DNA from: Photobacterium halotolerans DSM 18316
GTDB taxonomy: Bacteria; Pseudomonadota; Gammaproteobacteria; Enterobacterales; Vibrionaceae
Assembly: GCF_000425165.1 (NCBI RefSeq)
Contig: NZ_KE384319.1
Coordinates: 1 to 64,000, forward strand
Direction: 5' to 3'
DNA: 64,000 nucleotides
Below the pieces are notes generated by a model, which did no database searches, was not told where the DNA came from, and saw only the letters and a program-made list of their open reading frames with translations. Both the position numbers and the translations under genes were made by a program. Every line of letters begins with the position of its first letter. The stretch's first letter is position 1. Shown here in pieces: positions 31,572 to 38,662 of this stretch.

Positions 31572-32531
31572 ATGACTACCATCAGTGTAAATACATCGAA
31601 TCAAACAGAAATCACGCTCGAGAATGATGCAGAGTCCAACAGCAAGGTCGCGCTTGCGGCTTTTAATGGCAGGGTATACATGGCTTACCGTGGCTGGGGC
31701 AGCTCCAAAAGCCTGTATATATGCTCTACTGCCGACGGGGTGAGCTGGTCTCAGCAAACGGATATTACCGACGATAATGGCGCGAAAACCCAGAACAGCC
31801 CTGCGTTGGCGGCATTCAATGGCAGGTTGTATCTGGCTTATCAGGGTTCAGGCTCTGATAGCATTTATATCTGCTCAAGTTCAGATGGGGTCAATTTTGG
31901 TGATCAAACAAAAATCACCTCACAGAATGATGCCGAAACCGATTCTCCGCCGGCACTTGCCGCGTTTAACGGTCGGCTTTATATGGCATACCGGGGTGAA
32001 GATTTATCGAGCAACCTTTATGTTTGTTCATCGGCAAACGGTACCGACTGGGATTCACAAGTCAATGTCAGCGACCAGAATGGCGCATCAAGCACAACAA
32101 CAGCCGGACCCTCGTTAGCCGCTTTCAACGGGAAACTGTTTTTAGGCTGGGAAGGGGCGGGCGGAACCGCCATTAATGGCTCTGCCATTTATGTGTGCTC
32201 TTCTTCTGACGGGCTAGAGTGGGGGCCGCAAACCAATCTGGAAGATGCAAATGGGGCAGAAGGCTATGACGGTGTGTCGCTGGCGGCAACCAGCGATACT
32301 TTATTCGCGCTCTATCACGGTGCCCACACCGCACAGTTATACGGCTGCGCATTTAATGGCACCACCTGGAGTACCAATCAGATCAATTTTTCAGGAATCA
32401 ATGAAGCGGGATCTCAGTGCGGCCCTGCCTTAGCCGCATTAAACAATACGTTTTATGCCGCCTATCCCGGCATAGGGGCTTCGAATGATCTGTGGGATTT
32501 CACCTTTACAGTGAACTGGAACAACGCGTAA
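31572..32531 (+). CDS. Tandem-repeat Asp-box beta-propeller (lectin-like) protein
   Basis: 319 residues built from about six repeats of roughly 50 residues. Each repeat has a strand pair like LAAFNGRLYMAYRG and an Asp-box-like turn such as STADGVSWSQQT, SSSDGVNFGDQT or SSSDGLEWGPQT, spaced by NDAE/DNGA linkers. This pattern predicts a five- to six-bladed propeller. Such propellers bind sugars or act on glycans, but no sialidase catalytic residues (Arg triad, FRIP) are seen, so a lectin role is more likely. No signal peptide is present. The start at 31572 follows CAGGAGAAA. It abuts the att site at 32.58 kb. Confidence 0.7.
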   Translation: MTTISVNTSNQTEITLENDAESNSKVALAAFNGRVYMAYRGWGSSKSLYICSTADGVSWSQQTDITDDNGAKTQNSPALAAFNGRLYLAYQGSGSDSIYICSSSDGVNFGDQTKITSQNDAETDSPPALAAFNGRLYMAYRGEDLSSNLYVCSSANGTDWDSQVNVSDQNGASSTTTAGPSLAAFNGKLFLGWEGAGGTAINGSAIYVCSSSDGLEWGPQTNLEDANGAEGYDGVSLAATSDTLFALYHGAHTAQLYGCAFNGTTWSTNQINFSGINEAGSQCGPALAALNNTFYAAYPGIGASNDLWDFTFTVNWNNA

Positions 32532-32551
32532 AACTAATCTCCAGACAAACA

Positions 32552-32578
32552 AAAAGCCCGTTCTTTCGAACGGGCTTC
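32552..32578 (-). terminator. First copy of the tRNA-Val terminator
   Basis: AAGCCCGTTC-TTTC-GAACGGGCTT with A-rich sequence on the left, so on the minus strand it is an intrinsic terminator with a T-run. Identical copies lie before the tRNA fragments at 35.4 and 50.3 kb. This copy is the original chromosomal terminator, displaced from its tRNA gene by about 17.8 kb of inserted DNA. Confidence 0.8.
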
Positions 32579-32584
32579 TCTGTA

Positions 32585-32610
32585 TGGTGCGTCTGAGTGG
32601 ACTCGAACCA
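32585..32610 (-). repeat. att copy 1: displaced 3' end of tRNA-Val
   Basis: 26 bp identical to the 3' end of the tRNA-Val gene at 50327 (CCA, discriminator, acceptor strand and part of the T arm). Identity stops earlier here than at the second copy, suggesting that the left end of element 1 has decayed or been rearranged. Confidence 0.8.
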
Positions 32611-32667
32611 ATATAGTGACACAGTGAATTTGGCCAGTTGATTAGAGCTGCTATGATAAGATGGCTT

Positions 32668-32856
32668 TTGAATACCGCACATCAACTCCCTCAGTCCTAC
32701 TCAGTGAAACCCATTGTGAATGAAGTTGTCTGCGAATGAGGCCACAGTATCTGCGATAGCGAAGGCGTGATCCGATCCCGTTGCGTGAAAATCGGCGAAG
32801 GCATTGCCCTGTGTCGGTGTAAGCTGTGGGTGAGTGTGCCTGTTGTTAACGGCTAA
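32668..32856 (+). pseudogene. Degenerate Com-like zinc-finger gene
   Basis: Nearly the same sequence as the Com-like gene at 44476-44673, but the start ATG is TTG and the second cysteine of the CDC motif is replaced by TGA (32737-32739). Downstream the frame is kept: ICDSEGVIRSRCVKIGEGIALCRCK. The coding potential is lost. Its presence shows that element 1 once had the same com-cargo-protease order as element 2. Confidence 0.8.
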
Positions 32857-32916
32857 ACGTCTCCATTAAAAGCCTTGCATATATCAAAATGAGGTATGCA
32901 TTTCATATCAAATGAG

Positions 32917-32946
32917 TTGACTAATTTTATATGATTCAAGAATATA
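32917..32946 (+). promoter_or_regulatory. Promoter of the AbiC-like gene
   Basis: TTGACT (32917-32922), then 17-18 bp, then GAATAT/AATATA (32940-32946), close to the sigma-70 consensus, about 40 bp before the start codon. The AT-rich cargo thus carries its own promoter. Confidence 0.6.
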
Positions 32947-32982
32947 CCCTTACATGGATTAGTTAGGGTACAAAGGTTTTAT

Positions 32983-33870
32983 ATGAATTCTGAAAAGAAA
33001 AGTGGTTTTATGGGTTATTTATTGATTCCCATGTTACTTGCAATAATTTCTATCACTTGGTTTTTTTATCCATCATGGATGGGATATGTATTCACCCCTA
33101 AAGATTCAGTATTACAAGGTAATTTAGGTACGCTGGGTGATTCATTTGGTGCTTTGAATACATTATTCTCTGGATTGGCATTTGCAGGGATTATTGTATC
33201 AATATATCTACAATCTAAAGAGTTAAAGGAAACGAGAGAAGAAATTAAAGCACAAGGTGATCAGTTTAAATTACAAACGCAAGCTCTTGATAAACAAAAT
33301 TTTGAAAATACATTTTTCAAACTTTTGAGTTTATACAATGAATGTTTACAATCCATCAAGGTAAAGAGTCTTGAGGGGTACAATCGTGAATCTGTGCTTT
33401 TTGAATCCAGAGAAGCGATACAGCATATATATCTTAATAAATTTATTGGTGATGATTATATATTTGAGTTTTCTGATGGTAAAGAATACCACGGTAGTGC
33501 TAGTGTAGAAAAGTTTGAAAATTTAATGAAATATATGAGCGGTACAGTAGGTCATTATTTTAGGACTATATATCAAATATTGAAGTTTGTGGATGAATCT
33601 AATGTTGTAAATAAGAAGTTCTATACTAATTTGCTTAGAGCACAGCTGTCTAATTATGAGTTAGCGCTGATTTTTTACAATTGCTTAAGCCATCATGGAA
33701 GTGAGAAGTTTAAGCCGCTCACAGAAAGATATCAAATGTTTGAGCATTTGATAGAGGTTCCAGACATTAGTCGTGATCTGGTTGTTAAATATGATATGTC
33801 CGCTTTTGGAGTTAGCAATAACTCGATGTTAGAGATGTATGATTTAGTACCGTTAGAAGAGGGATGTTAA
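32983..33870 (+). CDS. AbiC-like putative phage abortive infection protein
   Basis: 295 residues. Two N-terminal membrane segments (about 10-29 and 54-74) are followed by a short coiled coil (QSKELKETREEIKAQGDQF) and a cytoplasmic domain. Its blocks FENTFFKLLSLYNECLQSI, YFRTIYQILKFVDE and LLRAQLSNYELALIFYNCLS are what I know from the putAbiC family (putative phage abortive infection protein, named after lactococcal AbiC). Members are thought to sense phage infection and stop growth; the mechanism is not established. The gene is very AT-rich compared with the flanking chromosome, consistent with recent transfer. A single-TM coiled-coil protein gene lies downstream. Confidence 0.78.
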   Translation: MNSEKKSGFMGYLLIPMLLAIISITWFFYPSWMGYVFTPKDSVLQGNLGTLGDSFGALNTLFSGLAFAGIIVSIYLQSKELKETREEIKAQGDQFKLQTQALDKQNFENTFFKLLSLYNECLQSIKVKSLEGYNRESVLFESREAIQHIYLNKFIGDDYIFEFSDGKEYHGSASVEKFENLMKYMSGTVGHYFRTIYQILKFVDESNVVNKKFYTNLLRAQLSNYELALIFYNCLSHHGSEKFKPLTERYQMFEHLIEVPDISRDLVVKYDMSAFGVSNNSMLEMYDLVPLEEGC

Positions 33871-33871
33871 A

Positions 33872-34003
33872 GTTTTCCCTAAAAATGCATGGTACAGAAT
33901 TTCAGGAAATAAGATCGTTAGGATGATGAAGAATGCTGCAAAAACAACTGAAGGAAGGCAGTTAATCTCTGAAGCTGCTAAAAAGTTTCTTCTGGGTGGG
34001 TGA
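33872..34003 (+). pseudogene. Short coding remnant after the AbiC-like gene
   Basis: An open stretch of 43 codons without an N-terminal start reads like a protein C-terminus (ISGNKIVRMMKNAAKTTEGR, then LISEAAKKFLLGG). It begins 2 bp after the AbiC-like stop, in another frame. An internal ATG pair at 33923 could initiate a 25-residue peptide. It may be the tail of a deleted gene; I do not recognise it. Confidence 0.3.
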
Positions 34004-34039
34004 TATTTAAATATCTGAATTTTGAAAGGTTATGGTTAT

Positions 34040-34729
34040 ATGTCGGATGAAGCATTAAAAATAGTAAAATACAATTATTTAAAAAATACAACTTCTACTA
34101 TAATTGGCACTTTTGTTGGTGCTGGCATTACATGGCTTTTTCTTAGCAACTTATACGGTGAGAAAATATCATTAAAAGATGAGAATATAAATTATTATAA
34201 ATCAATTGTTAATGATCAGAAAAGCACAATAGGACAACTTAACAAGAATTTTGAGTTGTTAAGTAAAAGTTATGATATTAAATCGGGAAGAGATAAAGGG
34301 TATTATGGTGATAGGATTTCTTCTCTTGAAGCTGATTTGCGGGATGCGAAGTCAGAAAATGAATCTTTAATTTCAAAATATAAATCTTTGAAGTCTCAAA
34401 ATGATGTCCTCTATGAGGAATATAAGATAACAGTGAGCAATAAAGAATTGCAAGAGTATTTGCAAAAAGATAAGGTTAGCGTGGAAAACAGAATTAGTCT
34501 TTATGAATTTCACTTAAAAGAAGCTTTAAAAACCAAAGGTAAACATCAACAGTCATGCTTTGAATATAAAAATGGGATTAATTGGAGTTGGAACAACATA
34601 AGTAATTGTGAAGCTTATGATGATGCTGTTTCAAAAGTTGGTCACTATAATGAGCTGATTAAAAATGAAAGGGATATGTTAAATGAAATATATCAAGGCC
34701 TTGCTAACTTTTCAAAAGATAGTAATTAG
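34040..34729 (+). CDS. Membrane-anchored coiled-coil protein, unknown
   Basis: 229 residues. One N-terminal membrane segment (IIGTFVGAGITWLFLSNL, about 20-37) is followed by a long region with heptad-like composition (SSLEADLRDAKSENESLISK, ISLYEFHLKEALKTK), predicted coiled coil. Two cysteines flank the stretch CFEYKNGINWSWNNISNCE. No enzyme motif is visible. The ATG at 34040 is preferred to TTG 34022. It is the second cargo gene of element 1 and could act with the AbiC-like membrane protein, for example as a sensor or scaffold; that is inference from adjacency only. Confidence 0.55.
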   Translation: MSDEALKIVKYNYLKNTTSTIIGTFVGAGITWLFLSNLYGEKISLKDENINYYKSIVNDQKSTIGQLNKNFELLSKSYDIKSGRDKGYYGDRISSLEADLRDAKSENESLISKYKSLKSQNDVLYEEYKITVSNKELQEYLQKDKVSVENRISLYEFHLKEALKTKGKHQQSCFEYKNGINWSWNNISNCEAYDDAVSKVGHYNELIKNERDMLNEIYQGLANFSKDSN

Positions 34730-34802
34730 AAAATATATAAAATAAGTTATCCCTCCCTTAATTTACATCCCTCTGTTACTCTTCCCACATTGATGGCGAC
34801 CG

Positions 34803-34836
34803 AGCCCCTGAGTTAACCCTCAGGGGCTTTTCCGTT
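34803..34836 (+). terminator. Terminator before protease fragment 1
   Basis: AGCCCCTGAG-TTAACC-CTCAGGGGCT followed by TTTCCGTTTT. It isolates the cargo from the protease fragment. The same hairpin occurs at the equivalent place in element 2, and marks the right border of the variable cargo in both. Confidence 0.85.
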
Positions 34837-34849
34837 TTAGGGCAGAGAC

Positions 34850-35296
34850 ATGAGTAAACAATCCTTTCTTTCCGCCAGTGTTGTGCTGGCACTCAGTGCA
34901 GCACCGGCCAGCGGGGCCATTCATCTCCTGTCGGATGCTGTGAAGGTGGATACCCACAGCAGCAGTAAACGCAGTGTTGTCACCATTACCCGAACCGACA
35001 AATTTTACGATCCGCGTTATGGCGAATTCGAACTGACCCAGCAAATGTTCGATGACTTGGTCAAAAACTTCACCGAGAACGTCTATGGCCAGGAAATCAA
35101 CATCGACATTGCGCACCAACCTGAAAACGGTGCCGGGGCGGTGGTGCGTCGCCTGTTTACCGACCGCGGTCGATTACGTGCAGAGGTGGAGTGGCACGAA
35201 CTCGGCATCAGCAAAGTCACCAAAGAAGGCTTTAAATACCTGAGCGCCGAAATTCATCCCAATGACGTCAGTAACGAACAGGGGCAGAACGGCTAG
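34850..35296 (+). pseudogene. Truncated phage prohead protease (Mu gpI-like), copy 1
   Basis: 148 residues matching the N-terminal half of Mu I-like prohead proteases: KFYDPRYGEFELTQQMFD, INIDIAHQPENGAGAVVRRL, LRAEVEWHELG, GFKYLSAEIHPN. A TAG replaces the Gln codon present at the same place in copy 2 (NGQYQEF). Even without that stop the frame would run into the attachment site. The catalytic C-terminal half and the scaffold domain are missing. Almost identical DNA lies at 49736-50300. Confidence 0.8.
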
Positions 35297-35440
35297 TATC
35301 AGGAATTTGATCCAATTAACTGTTATGAACTACTGGCGAATAAAATCTTTGGGGGAACGGAAACCATGTGGGGACACATATGGGGAACAAAAGATAGTAG
35401 ACAAACAAAAAGCCCGTTCTTTCGAACGGGCTTCTCTGTA

Positions 35441-35488
35441 TGGTGCGTCTGAGTGGACTCGAACCACCGACCCCCGCCATGTCAAGGC
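35441..35488 (-). repeat. att copy 2: 48-bp 3' end of tRNA-Val
   Basis: 48 bp identical to the 3' part of the intact tRNA-Val gene (50327-50374), from the CCA end through the variable and T arms to the 3' side of the anticodon stem and loop. Identity breaks after GTCAAGGC, so strand exchange probably took place in or near the anticodon loop, as for many tyrosine-recombinase elements. The tRNA terminator hairpin (35408-35434) is duplicated with it. This is the junction between elements 1 and 2. Confidence 0.88.
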
Positions 35489-35622
35489 CAGTTAACAATT
35501 GACATAATATTATGATTTATAAGAAAAAGGCATGATTTCCATGCCTTTTTAACGTGCGTTTTAAGCCATTGGGAATGCTTAAAAATCAATGGGTTACGAG
35601 GGGGTTTTGGAACCACTTTTCG

Positions 35623-36183
35623 TTATGAAATTCGGTTCTTCATCCAACCATAGATGAACTTTTCATTCTTTTCACGCGCCTCACTGATATCTAAATATCG
35701 AGCACCCTGACTGCAGTTTAACGAACGCCACATTATCAGTTCGCCTTCAGTACCCCGGCGTAATAAATAAGCTTCTAAGGCCGATAGCGTTGCCGGGCCG
35801 ATATGGCCATCAACGATCAGGTCTTTATAGTATGCCTGGCTGTTGTTGTACGCATTCAGCCAGCGCTGAAGAAACTTTGCTGCGATACCTATGCCCATGT
35901 TGATGCCAGTATCAATCACTTCCTCACCAATGAGGGCACTGATGGCATGAATATCGTTGAAGCGTGGGGCTTTGATATAGCGGTTAAAGTAAATGTCGCA
36001 TGCGATGGCTTGTGTCATGGCTGACATGGGTCCGGTATATCCGTTTTTCCTGGCTACAGCTTCAGTGATTCCCCAGGTTGTACTGCCACCAAGATCATCA
36101 GCATCGTTGGAATGATGACCTTCTTTTACCAGAACCTCGTTGATGATTTGCTCCAGAGAGCGTGTTGCCGGCTGATTACGCAT
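35623..36183 (-). CDS. GH108-type phage lysozyme
   Basis: 186 residues of the GH108/PG-binding-3 type: an N-terminal VLVKEGHHSNDADDLGGSTTWGIT containing the catalytic Glu of the EGG-like motif, and a C-terminal substrate-binding part (VDGHIGPATLSALEAYL). The family cleaves peptidoglycan as a phage endolysin or endolysin-like protein. Gly-to-His in the EGG motif (EGH) is a small deviation. There is no signal peptide, and no holin gene is recognisable nearby. An AAGGAGG ribosome-binding site lies at the right distance. It is transcribed outward towards att copy 2. Confidence 0.8.
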   Translation of the reverse strand: MRNQPATRSLEQIINEVLVKEGHHSNDADDLGGSTTWGITEAVARKNGYTGPMSAMTQAIACDIYFNRYIKAPRFNDIHAISALIGEEVIDTGINMGIGIAAKFLQRWLNAYNNSQAYYKDLIVDGHIGPATLSALEAYLLRRGTEGELIMWRSLNCSQGARYLDISEAREKNEKFIYGWMKNRIS

Positions 36184-36236
36184 AGTCGCCTCCTTAGGTC
36201 TACGCGCATTCTCATCCCGCTGGCGATGTTATCAGA

Positions 36237-36289
36237 GGGCGTTCTGCCCGGGTTTCTGCGTGGGTTCTCCGTACTCTTACAGAACGCCC
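36237..36289. repeat. Inverted repeat between lysozyme and recombinase genes
   Basis: GGGCGTTCTG (36237-36246) and CAGAACGCCC (36280-36289) form a perfect 10-bp inverted repeat with a 33-nt spacer. It may be a regulatory or recombination-associated structure; its role is unknown. A smaller palindrome AAGAAG-GCG-CTTCTT follows at 36295-36309. Confidence 0.5.
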
Positions 36290-36438
36290 ATCATAAGAAG
36301 GCGCTTCTTCACCCCATTTGATTCTTCCCCCGCACCCCCTGAAGGTATAGGGGCGCCCGGGTTGGAGGCGTGAGCGTGAAAAACAGGATGGCGCGGCGTC
36401 TGCGTTCTGGCAAGTCCGGGGGCACAGGATATTGTTCT

Positions 36439-36816
36439 AACTTGTGGACCTGTGGGTGGTGTTCCTTAACTTGTTGATTTTTATGGTTTTGTTACTTTCT
36501 TTCATCCACAGGTTAGCCGTTTTTTTCCATGGGTTAGCCTGTTTTCTCCATGGGTTCGATTTTGGGCCGATTTCGCCGCCTTTCTTCTTTCTTTTCTTTT
36601 TTTATTTAAAAAAGAAAGAGATAGAGAGACAGGGAACAAAGAAAAGGCAAACTTGGGCATCCACAGGTTGAGGGGAGTGGTTGATTTTTAATCCATGAGT
36701 TTTTCTGGTATCCATGAGTTAATCCATGGATTATTTAAAGCCCTCCGATAGCTGGCAGGCCGCATGAATACTGGGTTCTACGAGTTCTAAGGTAAGGATC
36801 CATGAATCCATGAGTT
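36439..36816. repeat. Iteron-like array upstream of the recombinase gene
   Basis: Nine direct 10-bp repeats close to TCCAYRRGTT start at 36505, 36526, 36547, 36660, 36692, 36711, 36723, 36799 and 36807. Two more lie in inverse orientation (36439-36448, 36448-36457). Between the third and fourth is a pyrimidine/purine-rich AT tract (about 36580-36640) able to unwind or fold. Two repeats overlap DnaA-box-like TCATCCACA/GCATCCACA. The last repeat overlaps the start codon of the recombinase. The layout fits a replication origin, or recombinase arm-binding sites with autoregulation. No Rep gene is recognised. Confidence 0.6.
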
Positions 36817-37856
36817 TTTCTGCCCCTGGGGAAGAAATTGTCGAAGAGCAGGTTGATCTGTCACTGGTTGATCAGTTCTTGAATTGGAAGCGAGAGAATG
36901 AAAACTGCAGTACGAAGACAGTCGCTAAATACCGCCAGCTACTGGAACGTCTCGGGCAATTTCTGAATGGTGAATACCTGGCGGCGACTTTGGGGAAACT
37001 TGAGCAGTTCGCCGGTGGCCAGCTTCACCGGTTTGGCTATTCAGCAGCTTCACGCAAGGTAGCCGTGGCTGCAATTCGGGGATTTTACAAATACCTTTAT
37101 CAGCGCCGGCACATTCAGGATAACCCGGCAGTCCATCTGGTGTATCCGAAGTCCGGCAGGCGTTTACCCAGAGCTATGGGATTGCACAGTGCTGAAGCCA
37201 TTTTGCTTCAGCCCGATTTGTCGGAGTTCTCAGGCATACGAGATAGTGCGATTCTGGCTTTGCTGCTGGGGTGTGGCTTTCGTGTTTCCGGGGTGTGTAA
37301 TCTGAATGAATCGAATCTGGTTTGGTATAAACACCAGGATGCCGATCGCCTGGCAATATTGTTGAAAGAGAAAGGCGAAAAAGAACGAATGGTGCCCGTG
37401 CCTTCCGAAGCCATGCTGCTTGTTCAGGCATACTTAGGTCATCCCACTTTGGCTGACATTGACCGTTTGTTGGAAGACGGTGATCAGGTGTTGTTCGTGA
37501 ACATGCGAAATCGTTACATTCCGGAATGGGAAAACCGTGGCGAACTTCGGCGGCTGTCGTCCCGGGCCGTCGACAGAATGATTAAACGCTACGCCATAGC
37601 AGCCGGCGTTCCTGAAGACCAGGCACATCCGCACGCGCTACGCCATTTGTTCGATACAGAACTGGCAGAATCAGATGCATCCATACTGCAGATTCAATCC
37701 CTGATGGGGCATGCAGATCCAAAGACTTCTGCCATTTACACACACATTGCTATGCGCAAGATGACAGCAGTGCTCGATCAGGGTAATCCACTGGGGAAAA
37801 TCAACACGCCAGTGTCAGAGCTGCTGCGTGAGATGCAGAAGGGTAGAAAAGTATGA
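36810..37856 (+). CDS. Tyrosine recombinase / integrase of element 2
   Basis: 348 residues: an N-terminal SAM-like core-binding domain (about 15-105) and a C-terminal catalytic domain. Catalytic residues are visible: Arg158 (GCGFRVSGV), Lys188 or Lys191 (KEKGEKERM), His275 and Arg278 (HPHALRHL), His301 (LMGHADPKT) and Tyr310 (SAIYTHI). It resembles XerC/D-type enzymes and should catalyse integration at the tRNA-Val 3' end. The start ATG lies inside the last TCCATGAGTT repeat with AAGGA upstream. It overlaps the GroES-like gene by 4 bp. No excisionase is seen. Confidence 0.9.
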   Translation: MSFSAPGEEIVEEQVDLSLVDQFLNWKRENENCSTKTVAKYRQLLERLGQFLNGEYLAATLGKLEQFAGGQLHRFGYSAASRKVAVAAIRGFYKYLYQRRHIQDNPAVHLVYPKSGRRLPRAMGLHSAEAILLQPDLSEFSGIRDSAILALLLGCGFRVSGVCNLNESNLVWYKHQDADRLAILLKEKGEKERMVPVPSEAMLLVQAYLGHPTLADIDRLLEDGDQVLFVNMRNRYIPEWENRGELRRLSSRAVDRMIKRYAIAAGVPEDQAHPHALRHLFDTELAESDASILQIQSLMGHADPKTSAIYTHIAMRKMTAVLDQGNPLGKINTPVSELLREMQKGRKV

Positions 37857-38107
37857 AATTACGGCCGTTGCATGATTGGGTGGTGGTTGAGCGAGATCTT
37901 GTTCATACACAAGAAAAAGCTTTCATCCTTCCAAGCACTTCATTGAGCTTGGGAAGGGTGATAGCTGTAGGGCCATTGGTGAAGGGAATCGAACTCGGTG
38001 ATAGAGTTCGATTCAACCTATATGCTGGTTTGGTGGTAACGGGGGAGGTGAGTGTTACCTTTGTCCATGAAGATGATATAACAGGTTTAATGCAGTGTTA
38101 TGACTAA
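37853..38107 (+). CDS. GroES-like co-chaperonin protein
   Basis: 84 residues with the GroES N-terminal strand (LRPLHDWVVVERD), a shortened mobile loop that still has a hydrophobic Ile-Leu (AFILP), then GRVIAVGPLV, LGDRVRFNLYAG and the final strand VTFVHEDDITGLM. Host GroES is about 96 residues and caps GroEL. Phage-encoded versions such as T4 gp31 adapt GroEL to fold capsid protein. Here it is translationally coupled to the integrase, an unusual position, in an element with no capsid gene. It might help fold the terminase or portal, or interfere with a helper phage; both are inference. Confidence 0.75.
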   Translation: MKLRPLHDWVVVERDLVHTQEKAFILPSTSLSLGRVIAVGPLVKGIELGDRVRFNLYAGLVVTGEVSVTFVHEDDITGLMQCYD

Positions 38108-38118
38108 TTTAAATTGCC

Positions 38119-38307
38119 TCACGGTTTTGTAAGTCCGCAATTATTTAATACCCAATGGTTGCAATTATCTTCTGTATCTGGCCCAAAAACCTTTGAAAAT
38201 ATTGCAGGGTAGACTCGGTCAGAAGGTATTACGCTGCATTGCTCTAATTTATCCCCTTTAGATGCTGTTAGGGCAATAACAATAAAACGAATGGATTCAT
38301 TTCCCAT
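38119..38307 (-). CDS. Possible small protein, unknown
   Basis: 62 codons on the minus strand, starting ATGGGAAATGAATCC and ending LNNCGLTKP, in the gap after the GroES-like gene. The ribosome-binding site is weak (TAGG). Composition is plausible for protein (RFIVIALTASKGDKLEQ) with three cysteines, but I recognise no family. Confidence 0.35.
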   Translation of the reverse strand: MGNESIRFIVIALTASKGDKLEQCSVIPSDRVYPAIFSKVFGPDTEDNCNHWVLNNCGLTKP

Positions 38308-38423
38308 GGTATAAGCCTATTTCTAATGAATGAGTAATAAGTATAGTTAAGCAGTCGTTGACGTATTTGTTTCTTTCAGCCTATCTCAAGCGTGGTACAC
38401 CATAACTTTTGGCCTCCCCCCAG

Positions 38424-38595
38424 AGTCTTAGAACTTACATAACCCGTCTTTAACTTTTCCAGGGATGTCAGATATACTGGACGTTGACGGACGATTTTAC
38501 AGACCTTGAGAACTCGCTTTCGAAACGGCCAAAACCGTCCAAAGTCTTAGAACTTTTTATCAGACCCAGTTGCGCATAAGGGTAGAATGCGCAAC
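38424..38595. promoter_or_regulatory. Repeats and operator-like palindrome before the packaging genes
   Basis: AGTCTTAGAACTT occurs twice, at 38424-38436 and 38543-38555. A perfect 9-bp inverted repeat, GTTGCGCAT ... ATGCGCAAC (38569-38577 and 38587-38595, 9-nt spacer), lies 70 bp before the next gene and overlaps a TAGAAT -10-like sequence. This gap (38308-38662) has no convincing gene and probably holds the regulated promoter of the packaging operon. Confidence 0.55.
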
Positions 38596-38662
38596 TCACA
38601 ATCTTACTGCGGTGTCCGAGCCCTGATGATGACTGGCTTCAGTTTTCAGAAGGAATCAGGAA

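Larger units (their letters stand above)
32585..35488 (+). mobile_element. Element 1: decayed integrative element at tRNA-Val
   Basis: A 2.9-kb segment bounded by copies of the tRNA-Val 3' end. It has no integrase. It contains a Com-like pseudogene, two AT-rich cargo genes (AbiC-like and coiled-coil) and the same right end as element 2 (terminator, protease fragment, tRNA terminator, tRNA 3' end; about 34790-35488). Signs of age are the truncated left att, the nonsense and start-codon losses in the Com gene, and an amber codon in the protease fragment. It is probably the older insertion, pushed away from the intact tRNA by element 2. Confidence 0.7.

Noticed and set aside
36444..36671. 75-codon frame in the repeat region before the recombinase
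   Set aside because: It reads through the TCCAYRRGTT repeats and the poly-pyrimidine tract, giving low-complexity Phe- and Lys-rich sequence. Better explained as a repeat array.
36505..36816. TCCAYRRGTT array read as a CRISPR
   Set aside because: Repeats are only 10 bp, irregularly spaced (8 to 104 bp) and not separated by uniform spacers. No cas gene is present.
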